DNA of 64,000 nt from Ascidiaceihabitans sp. GTDB taxonomy: Bacteria > Pseudomonadota > Alphaproteobacteria > Rhodobacterales > Rhodobacteraceae. Of the stretch, positions 45,153 to 55,056 are shown piece after piece. The stretch is from assembly GCA_029251465.1 (NCBI GenBank), contig JAQXDI010000016.1, positions 18,166 to 82,165 on the forward strand. Direction: 5' to 3'. A program made the translations under genes and the position numbers. Position 1 is the first letter of the stretch, and every line of letters begins with the position of its first letter. Under the pieces are notes generated by a model. That model saw only the letters and a program-made list of their open reading frames with translations. It searched no databases and was not told the DNA's origin.

Positions 45153-45767
45153 ATGGGGCAGAAAAAGATTGAGTATTTTTATTGAGGACATTCTGCATTT
45201 GCCTATCTAGGCGAGCGCAAATTGTCCGAAATTGCGACTGCCTATGAGTTCAAAATTCACCACCGCCTGATGGATTTTTGGCCGGTGGTGAACGCCGCCA
45301 ATCCGCATCATTCGGGGGCGCGGTCGGCTGCGCACACCGCCTATTTCTTTGGACGTGAAATTGCGCGATGGGGCGAATGGCGTGATCTGCCAATCATGGC
45401 GGGCAGGCCGACTCATCACGACAATCCGCTGCACATTGCTGGCGGTTTGATCATCGCCGCGCAAAATGCGGGTACGGATGCGGATGCTTTGTCGTTCGCC
45501 ATTTTGCAATCGCACTGGGCAGATGACAGCGATGTTGCAGATCATGCGACCTTGTACCGGATCGCCACAGCGCAGGGTTTTGACGCCGATGTTTTGCTAG
45601 AAGCAGCACTTTCGGACGCGGTTCAGGTCGAATACGCGGCCAATACAGCAGAGGCGATTGAGCGGGATGTTTTCGGCTCGCCCACGTATTTTGTGCAAGG
45701 CGACATGTTTTACGGTCAAGACCGGCTTGAGATGCTCGAGCGGGCGTTAACGCGGCCGTTTGCCTAA
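45153..45767 (+). pseudogene. 2-hydroxychromene-2-carboxylate isomerase-like (DsbA-fold) gene with an early TGA
   Basis: ATG 45153 begins MGQKKIEYFY, then TGA at 45183, then the same frame continues GHSAFAYLGERKLSEIATAY and a complete kappa-class DsbA-like domain: GRPTHHDNPLHIAGGLII, EAALSDAVQVEYAANTAEA and DVFGSPTYFVQGDMFYGQDR. The whole frame is 204 codons, normal for the family, in which EYFYS followed by HSAYAYLG is usual. TCA to TGA would give the stop. Internal starts (45222) would omit the first strand and the active-site serine. Confidence 0.85.
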
Positions 45768-46239
45768 GCCGCAACATGCGCTGAACACGCGTCCTAGCGT
45801 GCACGGCTTGCGGGTGCCAAGACGCACTTCGACCTCGACGGCTTTTATAACAGGATGTCCGTAGACTTCGAGCGCTGTCAGAAACGGGCGATGATCGGCG
45901 TAGGGCTGAAAAAAACATGTTCATGGGGATCGCCGTAAACCAGCAACACAGGTTTTTCGTATTCGTTGCTAAGCTGCCCTAGTTTGACGCCAAATGCGCG
46001 GTGACGAACCCGACGCCGTTCATCGACAGGCGTGCGTTTTCACGATAGCCTTTGTTGGCTTGATTGATCCGCGCAACAGGGTTTTGTCGCTGGCGAGCGC
46101 CTGGCGTGTACAAGACCGGTGCTGCAAAGCTGTTCAAAACCGTACGTCAGGCTGGGATGGGCGCGTCACCCAATAGGAAAAACTGGCGAGCACCAACCAC
46201 GCCAGAACAACTCCGGTCTATTTCATCATACGTGAAATC
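45768..46239 (-). pseudogene. Heavily decayed remnant, perhaps an exported metallophosphatase-like protein
   Basis: No intact frame. On the minus strand a possible start at 46229 (MMK, then a TAG) leads into a signal-like stretch (GVVLAWLVLASFSYW). Further on, in shifting frames, come NKGYRENARLSMNGVGFVTAH, LGQLSNEYEKPVLLVYGDP and LTALEVYGHPVIKAVEVEV. The last two recall the C-terminal part of bacterial calcineurin-like phosphatases with KPVLLVHGDSH and a closing VR-V-V strand. At least two frameshifts and two stops separate them. The family guess is weak; the decay itself is clear. Confidence 0.45.
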
Positions 46240-46875
46240 CTAGCCCATCGACCGTGCTTTTGCCACGGCGGCGTCTAGACCGTCGGAAATGGATCTCGCG
46301 ATCGGGGAGGTCTGCATCGACGCCAATCCGGCTGCTGTTGTGCCTGCGTAATCGATCATGCCAGCGACGTGTTCTGCCGGTGTTGGTCCGTCCTTGGCGA
46401 GTATCGTACCGCCCGCCAAAAACAGCTGCCGGATAGCGCGATCCGCCACGTCGGGGGAAATGCCAGCATCGGTTGCATAATCGACCATGCACTGGGCGAA
46501 ATAGGCGACAAAACCGGGGACAGGGCCGGTCATGGCCCGCACCACGCGGAGCGATCCGGTGATTTCACTGATCGTAGCAAGGCTGGCACCGGCCATCACA
46601 GACAGGATCAGCTTGTCAGGCGCGTCGATTTTGATGGTGTGCAAAGCGGCGGGTAGCACGCACAGGATGATCACATCGCAGGCGTCCGCCAGCGCTTGGT
46701 TGTCGGTGGTGATGTTCACCGGTTTGCGCCCGATCGGGGCGGCGGTGCCAGACCGGTTCGACATCCAGAAATTTTCTGCTGAAATGGCATTGCGTCGCAC
46801 GATGGCGGTCTAAATCGCATGTCCCAACATGCCGGATCCACCGATAATGCCGACGGTTTTATATGCTTTGATCAT
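46240..46875 (-). pseudogene. Pyrroline-5-carboxylate reductase-like gene with TAG and internal deletion
   Basis: ATG 46875 begins MIKAYKTVGIIGGSGMLGHAI, a Rossmann start, then TAG at 46810-46812. The frame continues through ADACDVIILCVLP, KLILSVMAGASLATISEITG and RVVRAMTGPVPGFVAYFAQ to the C-terminal GMIDYAGTTAAGLASMQ. Between RVVRAM and GPVPGFV about 55 residues of the normal ProC protein are missing, so total length is 211 codons against about 268. Stop plus deletion make this a pseudogene. Confidence 0.85.
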
Positions 46876-46998
46876 GTGGTGTCCTTGGGGTTGGTTTCAC
46901 CCAAAGTCACGGTTTTCGCGCTGCCCTGTCAAGCATCGCCTCTTGTCAGGGACGCACGCCTTGGGCATCGTCACAAGATCGACAGACGGGAGAGCAAT

Positions 46999-47994
46999 AT
47001 GCCGGAGCAACCACAGGACCCCAAGCTGGCGGGCTGGGCACATTTACCCGACGTGCCGATCCGCGTCAGCCCGTTTTTCAGTTGGCCGCCTGAACCTACG
47101 CGCATGGTCAGCTGGCTTACTGCACGGTGGCTACGCATTGCCGAAAATACGGTTATTGTCGTGATTGCCTTGGTCGTTTGGATGTTGACGCAACCCGCGT
47201 TGGTGCAGATGGAAACACTGCAATTGAGCTGGATCGCGCAACTCTGGCTGCGCAATCTGGTGTTGATGGTGTTAGTTGCGGGGGGCTTGCACTGGTTTTT
47301 CTACATCGCGCGCGGGCAGGCGGCGCGGATGAAATTTGATCCCCGCGATCTGGCGCGCACGGGCAAGCAGTTCAATTTTGGCGGCCAAGTGCGCGACAAC
47401 ATGTTTTGGACGCTGACCAGTGGTGTCGGATTTTGGACCGCCTACGAAGTGCTGCTGTTTCACGCGATGGCCAACGGGTATGCGCCGGTTTTGACGTGGT
47501 CCGACAGCCCCGTTTGGTTTTGTGCCCTGTTCGTGCTGACGCCTGTTATTATCTCGTTGCATTTTTACTGGATCCACCGCGCTTTGCATTGGGGCCCGCT
47601 GTACAAGCTGGCCCATGCGCTGCACCACAAGAACGTCAATGTTGGTCCTTGGTCGGGGCTATCGATGCATCCAATTGAACACATTGGGTTCTTTTCTTCG
47701 GTCCTGATCCATTTCATTCTGCCAGCACATCCGTTGCACATTCTGTTCCACATGCAACACCAAGCGTTAACGGCGGCGACCTCGCACACGGGGTTCGAGG
47801 CGTTACTGGTCAAAGACCGCAAGTCACTGTCGCTGGGCACGTTTCATCACCAAATGCATCACCGCTATTTTGAGGTGAATTATGGCAATCTTGAAATGCC
47901 TTGGGACAAATGGTTCGGGACGTTTCACAATGGAACCGCAGAGGCGCACAGCGCGATGAAAGACCGCCGCCAAATGCGGGGGAAATCAGAATGA
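46999..47994 (+). CDS. Fatty acid hydroxylase / sterol desaturase-family membrane protein
   Basis: A 331-aa di-iron membrane enzyme. Histidine motifs are in order: HFYWIHRALHW, HALHHKNVNVGPWSG with SMHPIEH, and HHQMHHRYFEVNYGN. Four to five membrane helices surround them. It may hydroxylate or desaturate a lipid. It is coupled by ATGA to the panE-like reductase gene. Confidence 0.88.
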   Translation: MPEQPQDPKLAGWAHLPDVPIRVSPFFSWPPEPTRMVSWLTARWLRIAENTVIVVIALVVWMLTQPALVQMETLQLSWIAQLWLRNLVLMVLVAGGLHWFFYIARGQAARMKFDPRDLARTGKQFNFGGQVRDNMFWTLTSGVGFWTAYEVLLFHAMANGYAPVLTWSDSPVWFCALFVLTPVIISLHFYWIHRALHWGPLYKLAHALHHKNVNVGPWSGLSMHPIEHIGFFSSVLIHFILPAHPLHILFHMQHQALTAATSHTGFEALLVKDRKSLSLGTFHHQMHHRYFEVNYGNLEMPWDKWFGTFHNGTAEAHSAMKDRRQMRGKSE

Positions 47995-48974
47995 GCCTGA
48001 AAATCACAGTTGCTGGCGCGGGCAGCATTGGCTGCTACGTCGGCGGCGTTTTGGCGCTGGCGGGTCACGATGTGCGGTTTTTGGCGCGGGCACGGGTTGT
48101 GGCGGGCCTGTCGAAAATGGGCGCGCTAAAGCTGACGGATTACAACGGGTTGGACGCGTCGGTGTCGACACCTGATTTTTCTGAGGACCCGTCGATTTTG
48201 GGCACTGCGGATGTGATCCTTGTGACGGTGAAATCCTCAGCCACGGCAGAAATGGCCGCCCTGATTGGGAGCCACGCAAAACCGGATGCGTTGATCATTT
48301 CACTGCAAAACGGGGTGGGCAATATCAGCGTTTTGCGTGCTGGATTGCCCGATCACGATGTGCGCGCCGCGATGGTGCCGTTCAACGTCGTGCCGGTGGG
48401 CGAGGCGGCGTATCACCGCGCAACCTCGGGTGAAATCGAGGTGCAAGCCGGACCGTTGCCCGCCCTCGACACTCCACATATCGCGTGGCGCAGCGTCGAC
48501 AATATCGAGGCCGTGCAATGGGGCAAGCTGCTGATCAATCTAGGCAACGCGCTGAATGCCCTGTCCGATCTGCCGCTGCTTGAGATGTTGAACCAGCGGG
48601 CATGGCGCAAATTGATGGCGGACCAGATGGCCGAAGCGCTGGGCATTCTAAAAGCCAACGGGATCGTGCCTGCGAAAACCACGGCCGCTCCGCCCAAGGC
48701 GCTACCGTTTATCCTGCGCCTGCCAACGCCGATCTTTCGCCGTGTCGCCGCGCAAATGCTGACGATCGACCCCAAGGCGCGGTCCTCAATGTGGGATGAT
48801 CTGACCCAGCGCCGCCAAACCGAAGTCGAGGCGTTGCAGGGTGTGATCATCGGTCTGGCCGCTAAATCAGGACAAGGCGCACCGCTGAACACACGTATCC
48901 GCGCGCTGATCCATGACGCCGAAGCCGCTGGCAATGGTCCGCCCGGCCTGGCCCCGACTGACATCGAAGTCTGA
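47991..48974 (+). CDS. panE: 2-dehydropantoate 2-reductase-family protein
   Basis: A 327-aa ApbA/PanE-type NADPH reductase. GAGSIGCYVGG (residues 9-19) binds the nucleotide, and LILVTVKSSATAEM-like and LISLQNGVGN mark the first domain. KLLINLGNALNAL opens the C-terminal domain with its catalytic lysine. In pantothenate synthesis PanE reduces ketopantoate; many relatives reduce other 2-oxo acids. The start overlaps the desaturase stop, which is an unusual partner for PanE. Confidence 0.82.
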   Translation: MSLKITVAGAGSIGCYVGGVLALAGHDVRFLARARVVAGLSKMGALKLTDYNGLDASVSTPDFSEDPSILGTADVILVTVKSSATAEMAALIGSHAKPDALIISLQNGVGNISVLRAGLPDHDVRAAMVPFNVVPVGEAAYHRATSGEIEVQAGPLPALDTPHIAWRSVDNIEAVQWGKLLINLGNALNALSDLPLLEMLNQRAWRKLMADQMAEALGILKANGIVPAKTTAAPPKALPFILRLPTPIFRRVAAQMLTIDPKARSSMWDDLTQRRQTEVEALQGVIIGLAAKSGQGAPLNTRIRALIHDAEAAGNGPPGLAPTDIEV

Positions 48975-49040
48975 GATGCCCCACCTTGTACCCGCAGTCT
49001 TTGCGTGTACGTTGAGCAAAACTTCGCAAAGGACCAAAAC

Positions 49041-50444
49041 ATGGCGGCAGACATCGGCGTATACGGGCTAGGGACCATGGGCAGCGCGCTCGCGTTGAAC
49101 CTTGCGGACAACGGATTTCAGGTGGCGGTAACCAACCGCGAGGCAGACTGGATCGACGGGTTCATGCAGGACGCAGGTGACTTGACACCCAAGTTAAGCG
49201 GGCACGCCGATCTTGCCGAATTCGTCAACGCGATCAAAGCGCCACGCACGATCTTGTTCATGATCCCGTCGGGCAAACCGATGGATATGATGATCGAGGC
49301 GATCTCGCTTTTGTTGTCGGACGGCGACACGATCATCGACGGCGGCAACGCTGATTTCAACGAAACCCGCCGCCGCTCTGCCGCAATGAAAGGCACGGGG
49401 TTGCACTACGTTGGCATGGGCGTGTCGGGGGGCGCGGATGGCGCGCGCTTTGGCCCCTCGATGATGGTTGGCGGCACGCAACATTCGTGGGCGCAATTGA
49501 AACCAATGGCCGAAGCGATTGCGGCTAAATACGAAGGCGCGCCTTGCGTCGATCACCTTGGCCCTGACGGTGCCGGGCATTTCGTCAAGACGGTGCACAA
49601 TGGCATCGAATACGCCGACATGCAGATGATCGCCGAAATTTACGGCCTGATGCGGGACCAAGGCGGGCAGGAAGCAGGCGCGATTGGCGACGTGTTCGAA
49701 GGTTGGTCAAAGGGCGTGCTTAGCTCTTACCTGATCGAGATTTCGGGAGCTGCCCTCAAATCCGTTGATGACAAAACCGGCAAGCCGATGGTGGACGTGA
49801 TCCTCGATAAAGCAGGACAAAAAGGCACTGGACGCTGGACCTTGGTCGAGGCGTTAAAGCTGGGCCAATCCGCCAATACCATCGAGGCGGCAGTTGGCGC
49901 GCGTGGTTGGTCGTCGGAAAAAGACACACGCATGGCGGCGGATCAATTGTTGGATCGCAGCGCGCAAACCACCGACATGCCAAGCGTCGACGACATGGAA
50001 AACGCGATGCTGGCGGGGCGCATTTTAGGGCACGCGCAGGGCTTTCGGATTTTGTCGTCAGCGTCTGACGAATTCGAATGGTCGCTGGACATGGCCCGCA
50101 TCGCTGAAATCTGGCGCGCAGGTTGCATCATCCGGTCCGCATTACTGGATGATTTTGCCGCCGCTTTTCGTGCTGAATTACCGCATGGTCACTTGATCCT
50201 TGCGCCAGACATGCGCGCGCGTTTGGCAACCGCTTTGCCGGGTCTGCGCCGTGTCGTGGCGGCGGGGGCGTTGCTAGGTCAACCGATGCCCGCCTTGGCC
50301 GCATCGCTGGCGTGGCACGACACGATGGCGTTGGGCCGCGGCACGGCAAACATGATCCAGGCGCAGCGCGATTTCTTTGGCGCGCACGGGTTCGAGCGTC
50401 TGGACGAAGACGGCAAACATCACGGCACGTGGAACGACGTCTAG
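49041..50444 (+). CDS. gnd: 6-phosphogluconate dehydrogenase, decarboxylating
   Basis: A 467-aa enzyme of the pentose-phosphate pathway. GLGTMG (residues 9-14) binds NADP, IIDGGNADFNETRRR and GVSGGADGARFGPSMM hold substrate-binding residues, and HFVKTVHNGIEYADMQMI carries the catalytic Lys and the following His-Asn-Gly. C-terminal FFGAHGFERLDEDGKHHGTW is typical. AAAGGA lies before ATG 49041. One base separates its stop from the hrpB stop on the other strand. Confidence 0.94.
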   Translation: MAADIGVYGLGTMGSALALNLADNGFQVAVTNREADWIDGFMQDAGDLTPKLSGHADLAEFVNAIKAPRTILFMIPSGKPMDMMIEAISLLLSDGDTIIDGGNADFNETRRRSAAMKGTGLHYVGMGVSGGADGARFGPSMMVGGTQHSWAQLKPMAEAIAAKYEGAPCVDHLGPDGAGHFVKTVHNGIEYADMQMIAEIYGLMRDQGGQEAGAIGDVFEGWSKGVLSSYLIEISGAALKSVDDKTGKPMVDVILDKAGQKGTGRWTLVEALKLGQSANTIEAAVGARGWSSEKDTRMAADQLLDRSAQTTDMPSVDDMENAMLAGRILGHAQGFRILSSASDEFEWSLDMARIAEIWRAGCIIRSALLDDFAAAFRAELPHGHLILAPDMRARLATALPGLRRVVAAGALLGQPMPALAASLAWHDTMALGRGTANMIQAQRDFFGAHGFERLDEDGKHHGTWNDV

Positions 50445-50445
50445 T

Positions 50446-52875
50446 CTACTTTCGCGGCTTGGCACGCAGCGTCGGATCAGCTTGCGTCGGGTCCTCGGGC
50501 CAAGGATGACGCGGGTATTTTGCGCGCATGTCTTTGCGCACATCCGCGTAGCTGCCGACCCAAAATCCGGGCAAATCAGTGGTCACTTGCACAGGGCGCT
50601 GGGCGGGTGACAGCAGCGTCATTTGCAAGGGCTGGCCGGCGACAGTCGGGTGGCGCGTGACCCCGAACACCTCTTGTAGACGCAGCGCGATTTGCGGCTG
50701 TGCGCCGGAATAATCAATGGGCACGGACCGGCCCAGCGGCGTTTCGAACTTGCCGGGGGCTGAGGCATCCAGCGCTTGGGTTTGGTCCCAATTCAGCCGC
50801 AGTCGCAGGGCAGGTGTGATGTCAAACCCCTTCCAATCGCCAGAGGTGCGCACGCCGGTCAGATGCGGCAAAAGCCAGTCTTGCAGCGTGTCCATCAGCG
50901 TCTCGTCACCAAAATCGGGAAAGGTTGCATCCTGCGCGGACATCAACGCACAACGCGCGATGAACCGTTTGGCCGCCGCTGTTGGGCTCAGCCCGATCTG
51001 GCTCACGCCGTCCAGCATCGCGGTGGCAATTGCGTCGGGTGGTGCATCGCCCCACGGCTGATCTTCTAGCACCAGCGCGCCAAAACGTTGTCGGCGACGG
51101 GCCAACACACGTCCTTCGCGACGCGACCACAAGCAGAAGTCGTGCCATGCGATCTGGTCTGCGAACAAATCATGCAATTCGGTGTCGTTTAGGGGGGCTG
51201 CTTTGCGAATACGCGCCTCGCGCGGGTCGCCGTCAAGATCGGTGGCCACGATCAATCGGTGCCCGCCCATCGGATCCTCCAGCGGCATGATCGCGCCTTT
51301 TCCACCCGACAAAACGTAGCGCGGCGCGTCGCCTTTGCGGCGCAAACCGACGCGGTCGGGGTAGGCAAGTGCGGCTTGCGCACCCAACGACAAGCGGCCC
51401 GCGCGTTCTGGCGCGCGTTTGTCTAGACGTTTCGTTTCTTGCTTGATCTGTTCCACTGTGGCGCGGTTTACCGCAGTGCCAAAGCGCGCAGGTTCCTTGA
51501 TGGCTTGTATGGTGCGGGCCAGATCAACCGACTGCCCGCGCACCGGATCACGCTCCGCTAGAGCAGCAGCGACTTGCGTGGCGCTGCGCCCTGCGCGTTC
51601 CAGCATGTGCGCCAAACGGGGGTGCAGCGGGTAGGCGGCCAAGGCCCGTCCGTGGGTTGTAATGCGCCCCGCACCGTCCAATGCCTCGAGCATCTGCAAC
51701 ACGGATCGGGCCTCAGCCAGTCGCCCCTCGTGCGGCGGCGTGACAAAGGACAAATCGTCAGGGCCAGAGCCCCACAGCGCCAATTCCAATGCAAAGGCGG
51801 TCAAATCACCGACGTCAATTTCGGCAGGCGGATAGGCGGCCAGCGCGCCGTCTTCGCCTTTGGTCCAGACCTTGTAGCAATCGCCCGGTTGCACGCGGCC
51901 AGCGCGGCCTGCGCGTTGTGTGGCTTCGGCCTTTGTAACCCGTTCGGTGATCAGGCGCGACATGCCGCTGGCGGAGTCAAACCGCGCACGTCGGGACCGG
52001 CCACCGTCGATCACCACCTTGATGTCGGGGATGGTCAGCGAGGTTTCGGCGATGGACGTTGCCAACACGATTTTGCGGCCGGTTTTGGCGGGTGAAATAG
52101 CGTCACGCTGAGCGCTAAAATCCATCGCGCCAAACAGTGGGGCGACGGTGCAATCGGCAGGGACGCGCGCGTCCAGCAGTCCTTGCACGCGACGGATTTC
52201 GCCTTCGCCGGGCAGAAAAACCAAGGCGCTGCCTGTGGTTTCTTGCAGCGCGCGCAGGGTGGTGTCAGCGACGGCCTGTTCCAGCCGCGTGGTTTTGTCG
52301 ATGGGGCGCGCCAGCCAATGCGGCGTCACGTCAAACGAGCGGCCCTGCGAGGTCACGATTGGGGCGTCCATTACCTGCGCAATCGGTTCTGCATCTAGCG
52401 TCGCTGACATCGCGACCAACAACAGATCATCGCGCAGCGCACCTGCAACCTCGAGGCACAAGGCAAGGCCTAGATCAGCGTTCAGGCTGCGTTCGTGGAA
52501 TTCATCAAAGATCACAGCGCCGATGCCCGGCAGGTCCGGTGCGTGCTGCAACATGCGGGTCAGGATGCCCTCGGTCACGACCTCGATCCGCGTGCCTTTG
52601 CCCACTTTCGACACACCGCGCACACGGTAACCGACGGTTTGCCCAACTGGTTCGCCCAAGGTCTGCGCCATCCGTTCCGCCGCCGCACGTGCCGCCAATC
52701 TGCGCGGTTCCAGCATCAAAATGCGTTGATCCGTCAGGTTTGCGTCCAGCATCGCCAGTGGCACGCGGGTGGTTTTACCGGCACCGGGCGGCGCTTGCAG
52801 CACAAGGCGACCGTGGGCGCGCAGGGCGTCGATCACCTGCGGCATGACGGCATCAATAGGAAGGGCTTGGCTCAT
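50446..52875 (-). CDS. hrpB: ATP-dependent helicase HrpB
   Basis: An 809-aa DEAH-box helicase. Walker A APPGAGKTT (residues 28-36), motif II DEFHER (as DEFHERSLNADLGLALCLEV region), motif III SATL, motif VI AQRAGRAGR and the C-terminal HrpB domain near the end (GSYADVRKDMRAKYPRHPWP) are visible. Bacterial HrpB probably remodels RNA; its target is not settled. Confidence 0.93.
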   Translation of the reverse strand: MSQALPIDAVMPQVIDALRAHGRLVLQAPPGAGKTTRVPLAMLDANLTDQRILMLEPRRLAARAAAERMAQTLGEPVGQTVGYRVRGVSKVGKGTRIEVVTEGILTRMLQHAPDLPGIGAVIFDEFHERSLNADLGLALCLEVAGALRDDLLLVAMSATLDAEPIAQVMDAPIVTSQGRSFDVTPHWLARPIDKTTRLEQAVADTTLRALQETTGSALVFLPGEGEIRRVQGLLDARVPADCTVAPLFGAMDFSAQRDAISPAKTGRKIVLATSIAETSLTIPDIKVVIDGGRSRRARFDSASGMSRLITERVTKAEATQRAGRAGRVQPGDCYKVWTKGEDGALAAYPPAEIDVGDLTAFALELALWGSGPDDLSFVTPPHEGRLAEARSVLQMLEALDGAGRITTHGRALAAYPLHPRLAHMLERAGRSATQVAAALAERDPVRGQSVDLARTIQAIKEPARFGTAVNRATVEQIKQETKRLDKRAPERAGRLSLGAQAALAYPDRVGLRRKGDAPRYVLSGGKGAIMPLEDPMGGHRLIVATDLDGDPREARIRKAAPLNDTELHDLFADQIAWHDFCLWSRREGRVLARRRQRFGALVLEDQPWGDAPPDAIATAMLDGVSQIGLSPTAAAKRFIARCALMSAQDATFPDFGDETLMDTLQDWLLPHLTGVRTSGDWKGFDITPALRLRLNWDQTQALDASAPGKFETPLGRSVPIDYSGAQPQIALRLQEVFGVTRHPTVAGQPLQMTLLSPAQRPVQVTTDLPGFWVGSYADVRKDMRAKYPRHPWPEDPTQADPTLRAKPRK

Positions 52876-52981
52876 GCCTTGTCTTATCTGTCAAAGCGTC
52901 GCAGAGGCCAAGCCCAACCACACACTAGACATTTTAGGCGCGCTACAAGACAACCTATGCAAACGGCAAAAGGTGATCACG

Positions 52982-53953
52982 ATGGACTTGGACGATCTTG
53001 CATCCCGTCTGATGACAGGCGAACGGCGGGCTTTGGCGCGCGCGATCACGCTGGTGGAAAGCACGCGCGCGGATCATCGTGCGCAGACGGCGGCGTTGCT
53101 GGGCAAGCTGCCCAAAGACCGCCAAGCGTTGCGGATCGGTCTGTCTGGCACCCCCGGCGTGGGCAAATCGACGTTCATCGAAAGCTTTGGAATGATGCTG
53201 ACGGCGCAGGGGTTGCGCGTCGCGGTGCTGGCGGTTGATCCGTCGTCGTCACGCTCGGGTGGTTCGATCTTGGGCGACAAAACCCGCATGGATCGGCTAA
53301 GCCGTGATCCCAACGCGTTCATCCGCCCCTCGCCCAGCCAGACGCATTTGGGCGGCGTGGCGCGCCGCACCTGCGAAGCTGTGGCGCTGTGCGAAGGTGC
53401 AGGATTTGACGTTGTGCTGATCGAAACCGTGGGCGTCGGGCAGTCCGAAACGGTCGTGGCGCAGATGGCGCATTTGTTTTTGCTGCTGCTTGCCCCTGCG
53501 GGCGGGGATGAATTGCAGGGTGTCAAACGCGGGATCATGGAAATGGCCGACGTGATCCTTGTGAACAAGGCAGACGGCGATCTGAAACACGCGGCGATGC
53601 GCACCTGCGCGGATTATTCCGGTGCCTTGCGGCTTATGCGTAAACGACCTCAAGACCCTGATGGGTTTCCAAAGGCAACAACGGTTTCAGCCTTGGAAGA
53701 AGACGGTTTGCAGGCCGCGTGGGAGACACTGAAAGAGCTGAACACCTGGCGTGTCGAGAACGGGTTTTTCGACACAACGCGGGCCACGCAGGCGCAATAC
53801 TGGTTTGAACAAGACGTGCGTGCAGCCCTGCTGTCACAACTGGATCAACCGCAAATGCGCACCACGATGCAAGAATTGGGCCAACAGGTCGCTACGGGGG
53901 AATTAGACCCCGCTGTGGCCGCGACGCAGATGTTGGCAGCGCTGCGCGACTGA
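52982..53953 (+). CDS. meaB: Methylmalonyl-CoA mutase-associated GTPase MeaB
   Basis: A 323-aa G3E-family GTPase chaperone that loads and protects B12-dependent methylmalonyl- or ethylmalonyl-CoA mutase. GTPGVGKST (56-64), VDPSSSRSGGSILGDKTRM, ETVGVGQSE and VNKAD are present. AAAAGG eight bases before ATG 52982 sets the start. It divides a short divergent gap with hrpB and belongs functionally to the same pathway as ccr at 0.3 kb. Confidence 0.94.
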   Translation: MDLDDLASRLMTGERRALARAITLVESTRADHRAQTAALLGKLPKDRQALRIGLSGTPGVGKSTFIESFGMMLTAQGLRVAVLAVDPSSSRSGGSILGDKTRMDRLSRDPNAFIRPSPSQTHLGGVARRTCEAVALCEGAGFDVVLIETVGVGQSETVVAQMAHLFLLLLAPAGGDELQGVKRGIMEMADVILVNKADGDLKHAAMRTCADYSGALRLMRKRPQDPDGFPKATTVSALEEDGLQAAWETLKELNTWRVENGFFDTTRATQAQYWFEQDVRAALLSQLDQPQMRTTMQELGQQVATGELDPAVAATQMLAALRD

Positions 53954-53955
53954 CG

Positions 53956-55056
53956 TCAGGTGTGCATCGACAAAATGTGCCCTTTGGCCGGATCGATGCG
54001 CCCTGTGAGCATTTCGAGGTAGGATGCAGTGACCGCGTCGGGGCCTGACGTTTCGCTGATCTGAACCCATTTTGCGGCGTCTTGGTAAAACGCAGCCGAT
54101 GCTTCGCCCACACGTTTCTGGAAATCCTGCGGGCCCCAGTCTTTGATCCGCTCTTGGGCGTAGGTCGGGGCGAAAAAGAACGCAGGCTTTGGACCAGCTT
54201 TTAGCCCGTCCACGAAATTTGAGGTCGATTGCCAGTGGGTCAGCCCGACGCGGCAACTGCTGGTCAGATTGTCGTCGAAATGCGCATGGAGGCGGCGCAG
54301 CAATTCCGCGTCACCAGCCATGTCCACAAACGCGGTTTTGGTTTGGGGCAGGGTTTCAAGATCGGCGTAGGTCAGCACAGAATCGTAGCAGCCCAGATTT
54401 TGCGTGAACGACACGTTACCGGGGCTGGTCAGGCCAACAATCGTCAGCCCCTCGGGCTTGTTGCGTGCCATCAAAAACGCCATTCCGAGCGCGGTTTTGC
54501 TAGAAGCGCTGGACAGCGCAAGCGTGCTCGCTCCAAAGCAGTTTTCGCGCCGATGCCAATCGTCCAGCAAGAACGAGGTGGTAAACAGCGGGCGAAACAG
54601 ACTGATCAGACCCTCGCGGTCAGGCGCGTAGGCGGGGTCGTGGCTGGTAAAGCTGTATTGGTTGTAAATCGCCGACATTTCTTGGCGGTGCGGCGTCACA
54701 TCCATCATCGAAAACGCGTTGACTTGGCCCGGCTGGATCAACAGATGTGTGGACATCGGCAAGTAGCCATAGACGCGGGTGCCCTTGATGACCTGGGGGT
54801 GGGCCGAGGCGATGACTTCGGCGTAGCCCCACACCGGTACGCGGCCAAAACCGTCCTGTTCGCTGAGGAAAAAGTTCCAGTACCCCATGGCATCGGGCGC
54901 AACCGCGTAGGTGATATTGTTGGCCGTCAGCGCAAAACGGTCGATGCGCAACAGGCAAGTGCCCTCGGCCAATGTGCCTGAAAACGCCGTCTCGACGACT
55001 TGCGTTTGCGTCAAATCCGAACGGTTCACGATAAGGTCAAAACCTGTTGTCGACAT
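53956..55056 (-). CDS. DUF2855 family protein
   Basis: A 366-aa protein of unknown function. The first half (LLRIDRFALTANNITYAVAPD, GYWNFF, VPVWGYAEVIAS) looks like a quinone-oxidoreductase/MDR N-domain, and ALSSASSKTALGMAFLMA fits its nucleotide-binding half. Related proteins are annotated DUF2855. GGAG lies before ATG 55056. It converges with meaB, with two bases between stops. Confidence 0.82.
   Translation of the reverse strand: MSTTGFDLIVNRSDLTQTQVVETAFSGTLAEGTCLLRIDRFALTANNITYAVAPDAMGYWNFFLSEQDGFGRVPVWGYAEVIASAHPQVIKGTRVYGYLPMSTHLLIQPGQVNAFSMMDVTPHRQEMSAIYNQYSFTSHDPAYAPDREGLISLFRPLFTTSFLLDDWHRRENCFGASTLALSSASSKTALGMAFLMARNKPEGLTIVGLTSPGNVSFTQNLGCYDSVLTYADLETLPQTKTAFVDMAGDAELLRRLHAHFDDNLTSSCRVGLTHWQSTSNFVDGLKAGPKPAFFFAPTYAQERIKDWGPQDFQKRVGEASAAFYQDAAKWVQISETSGPDAVTASYLEMLTGRIDPAKGHILSMHT

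Noticed and set aside
45183..45185. TGA in the DsbA-fold isomerase read as selenocysteine
   Set aside because: The thioredoxin-like fold made this tempting, but the codon falls where the family has a plain Ser before the catalytic HS pair, I see no convincing SECIS-type hairpin right after it, and neighbouring genes carry TAA and TAG lesions as well.
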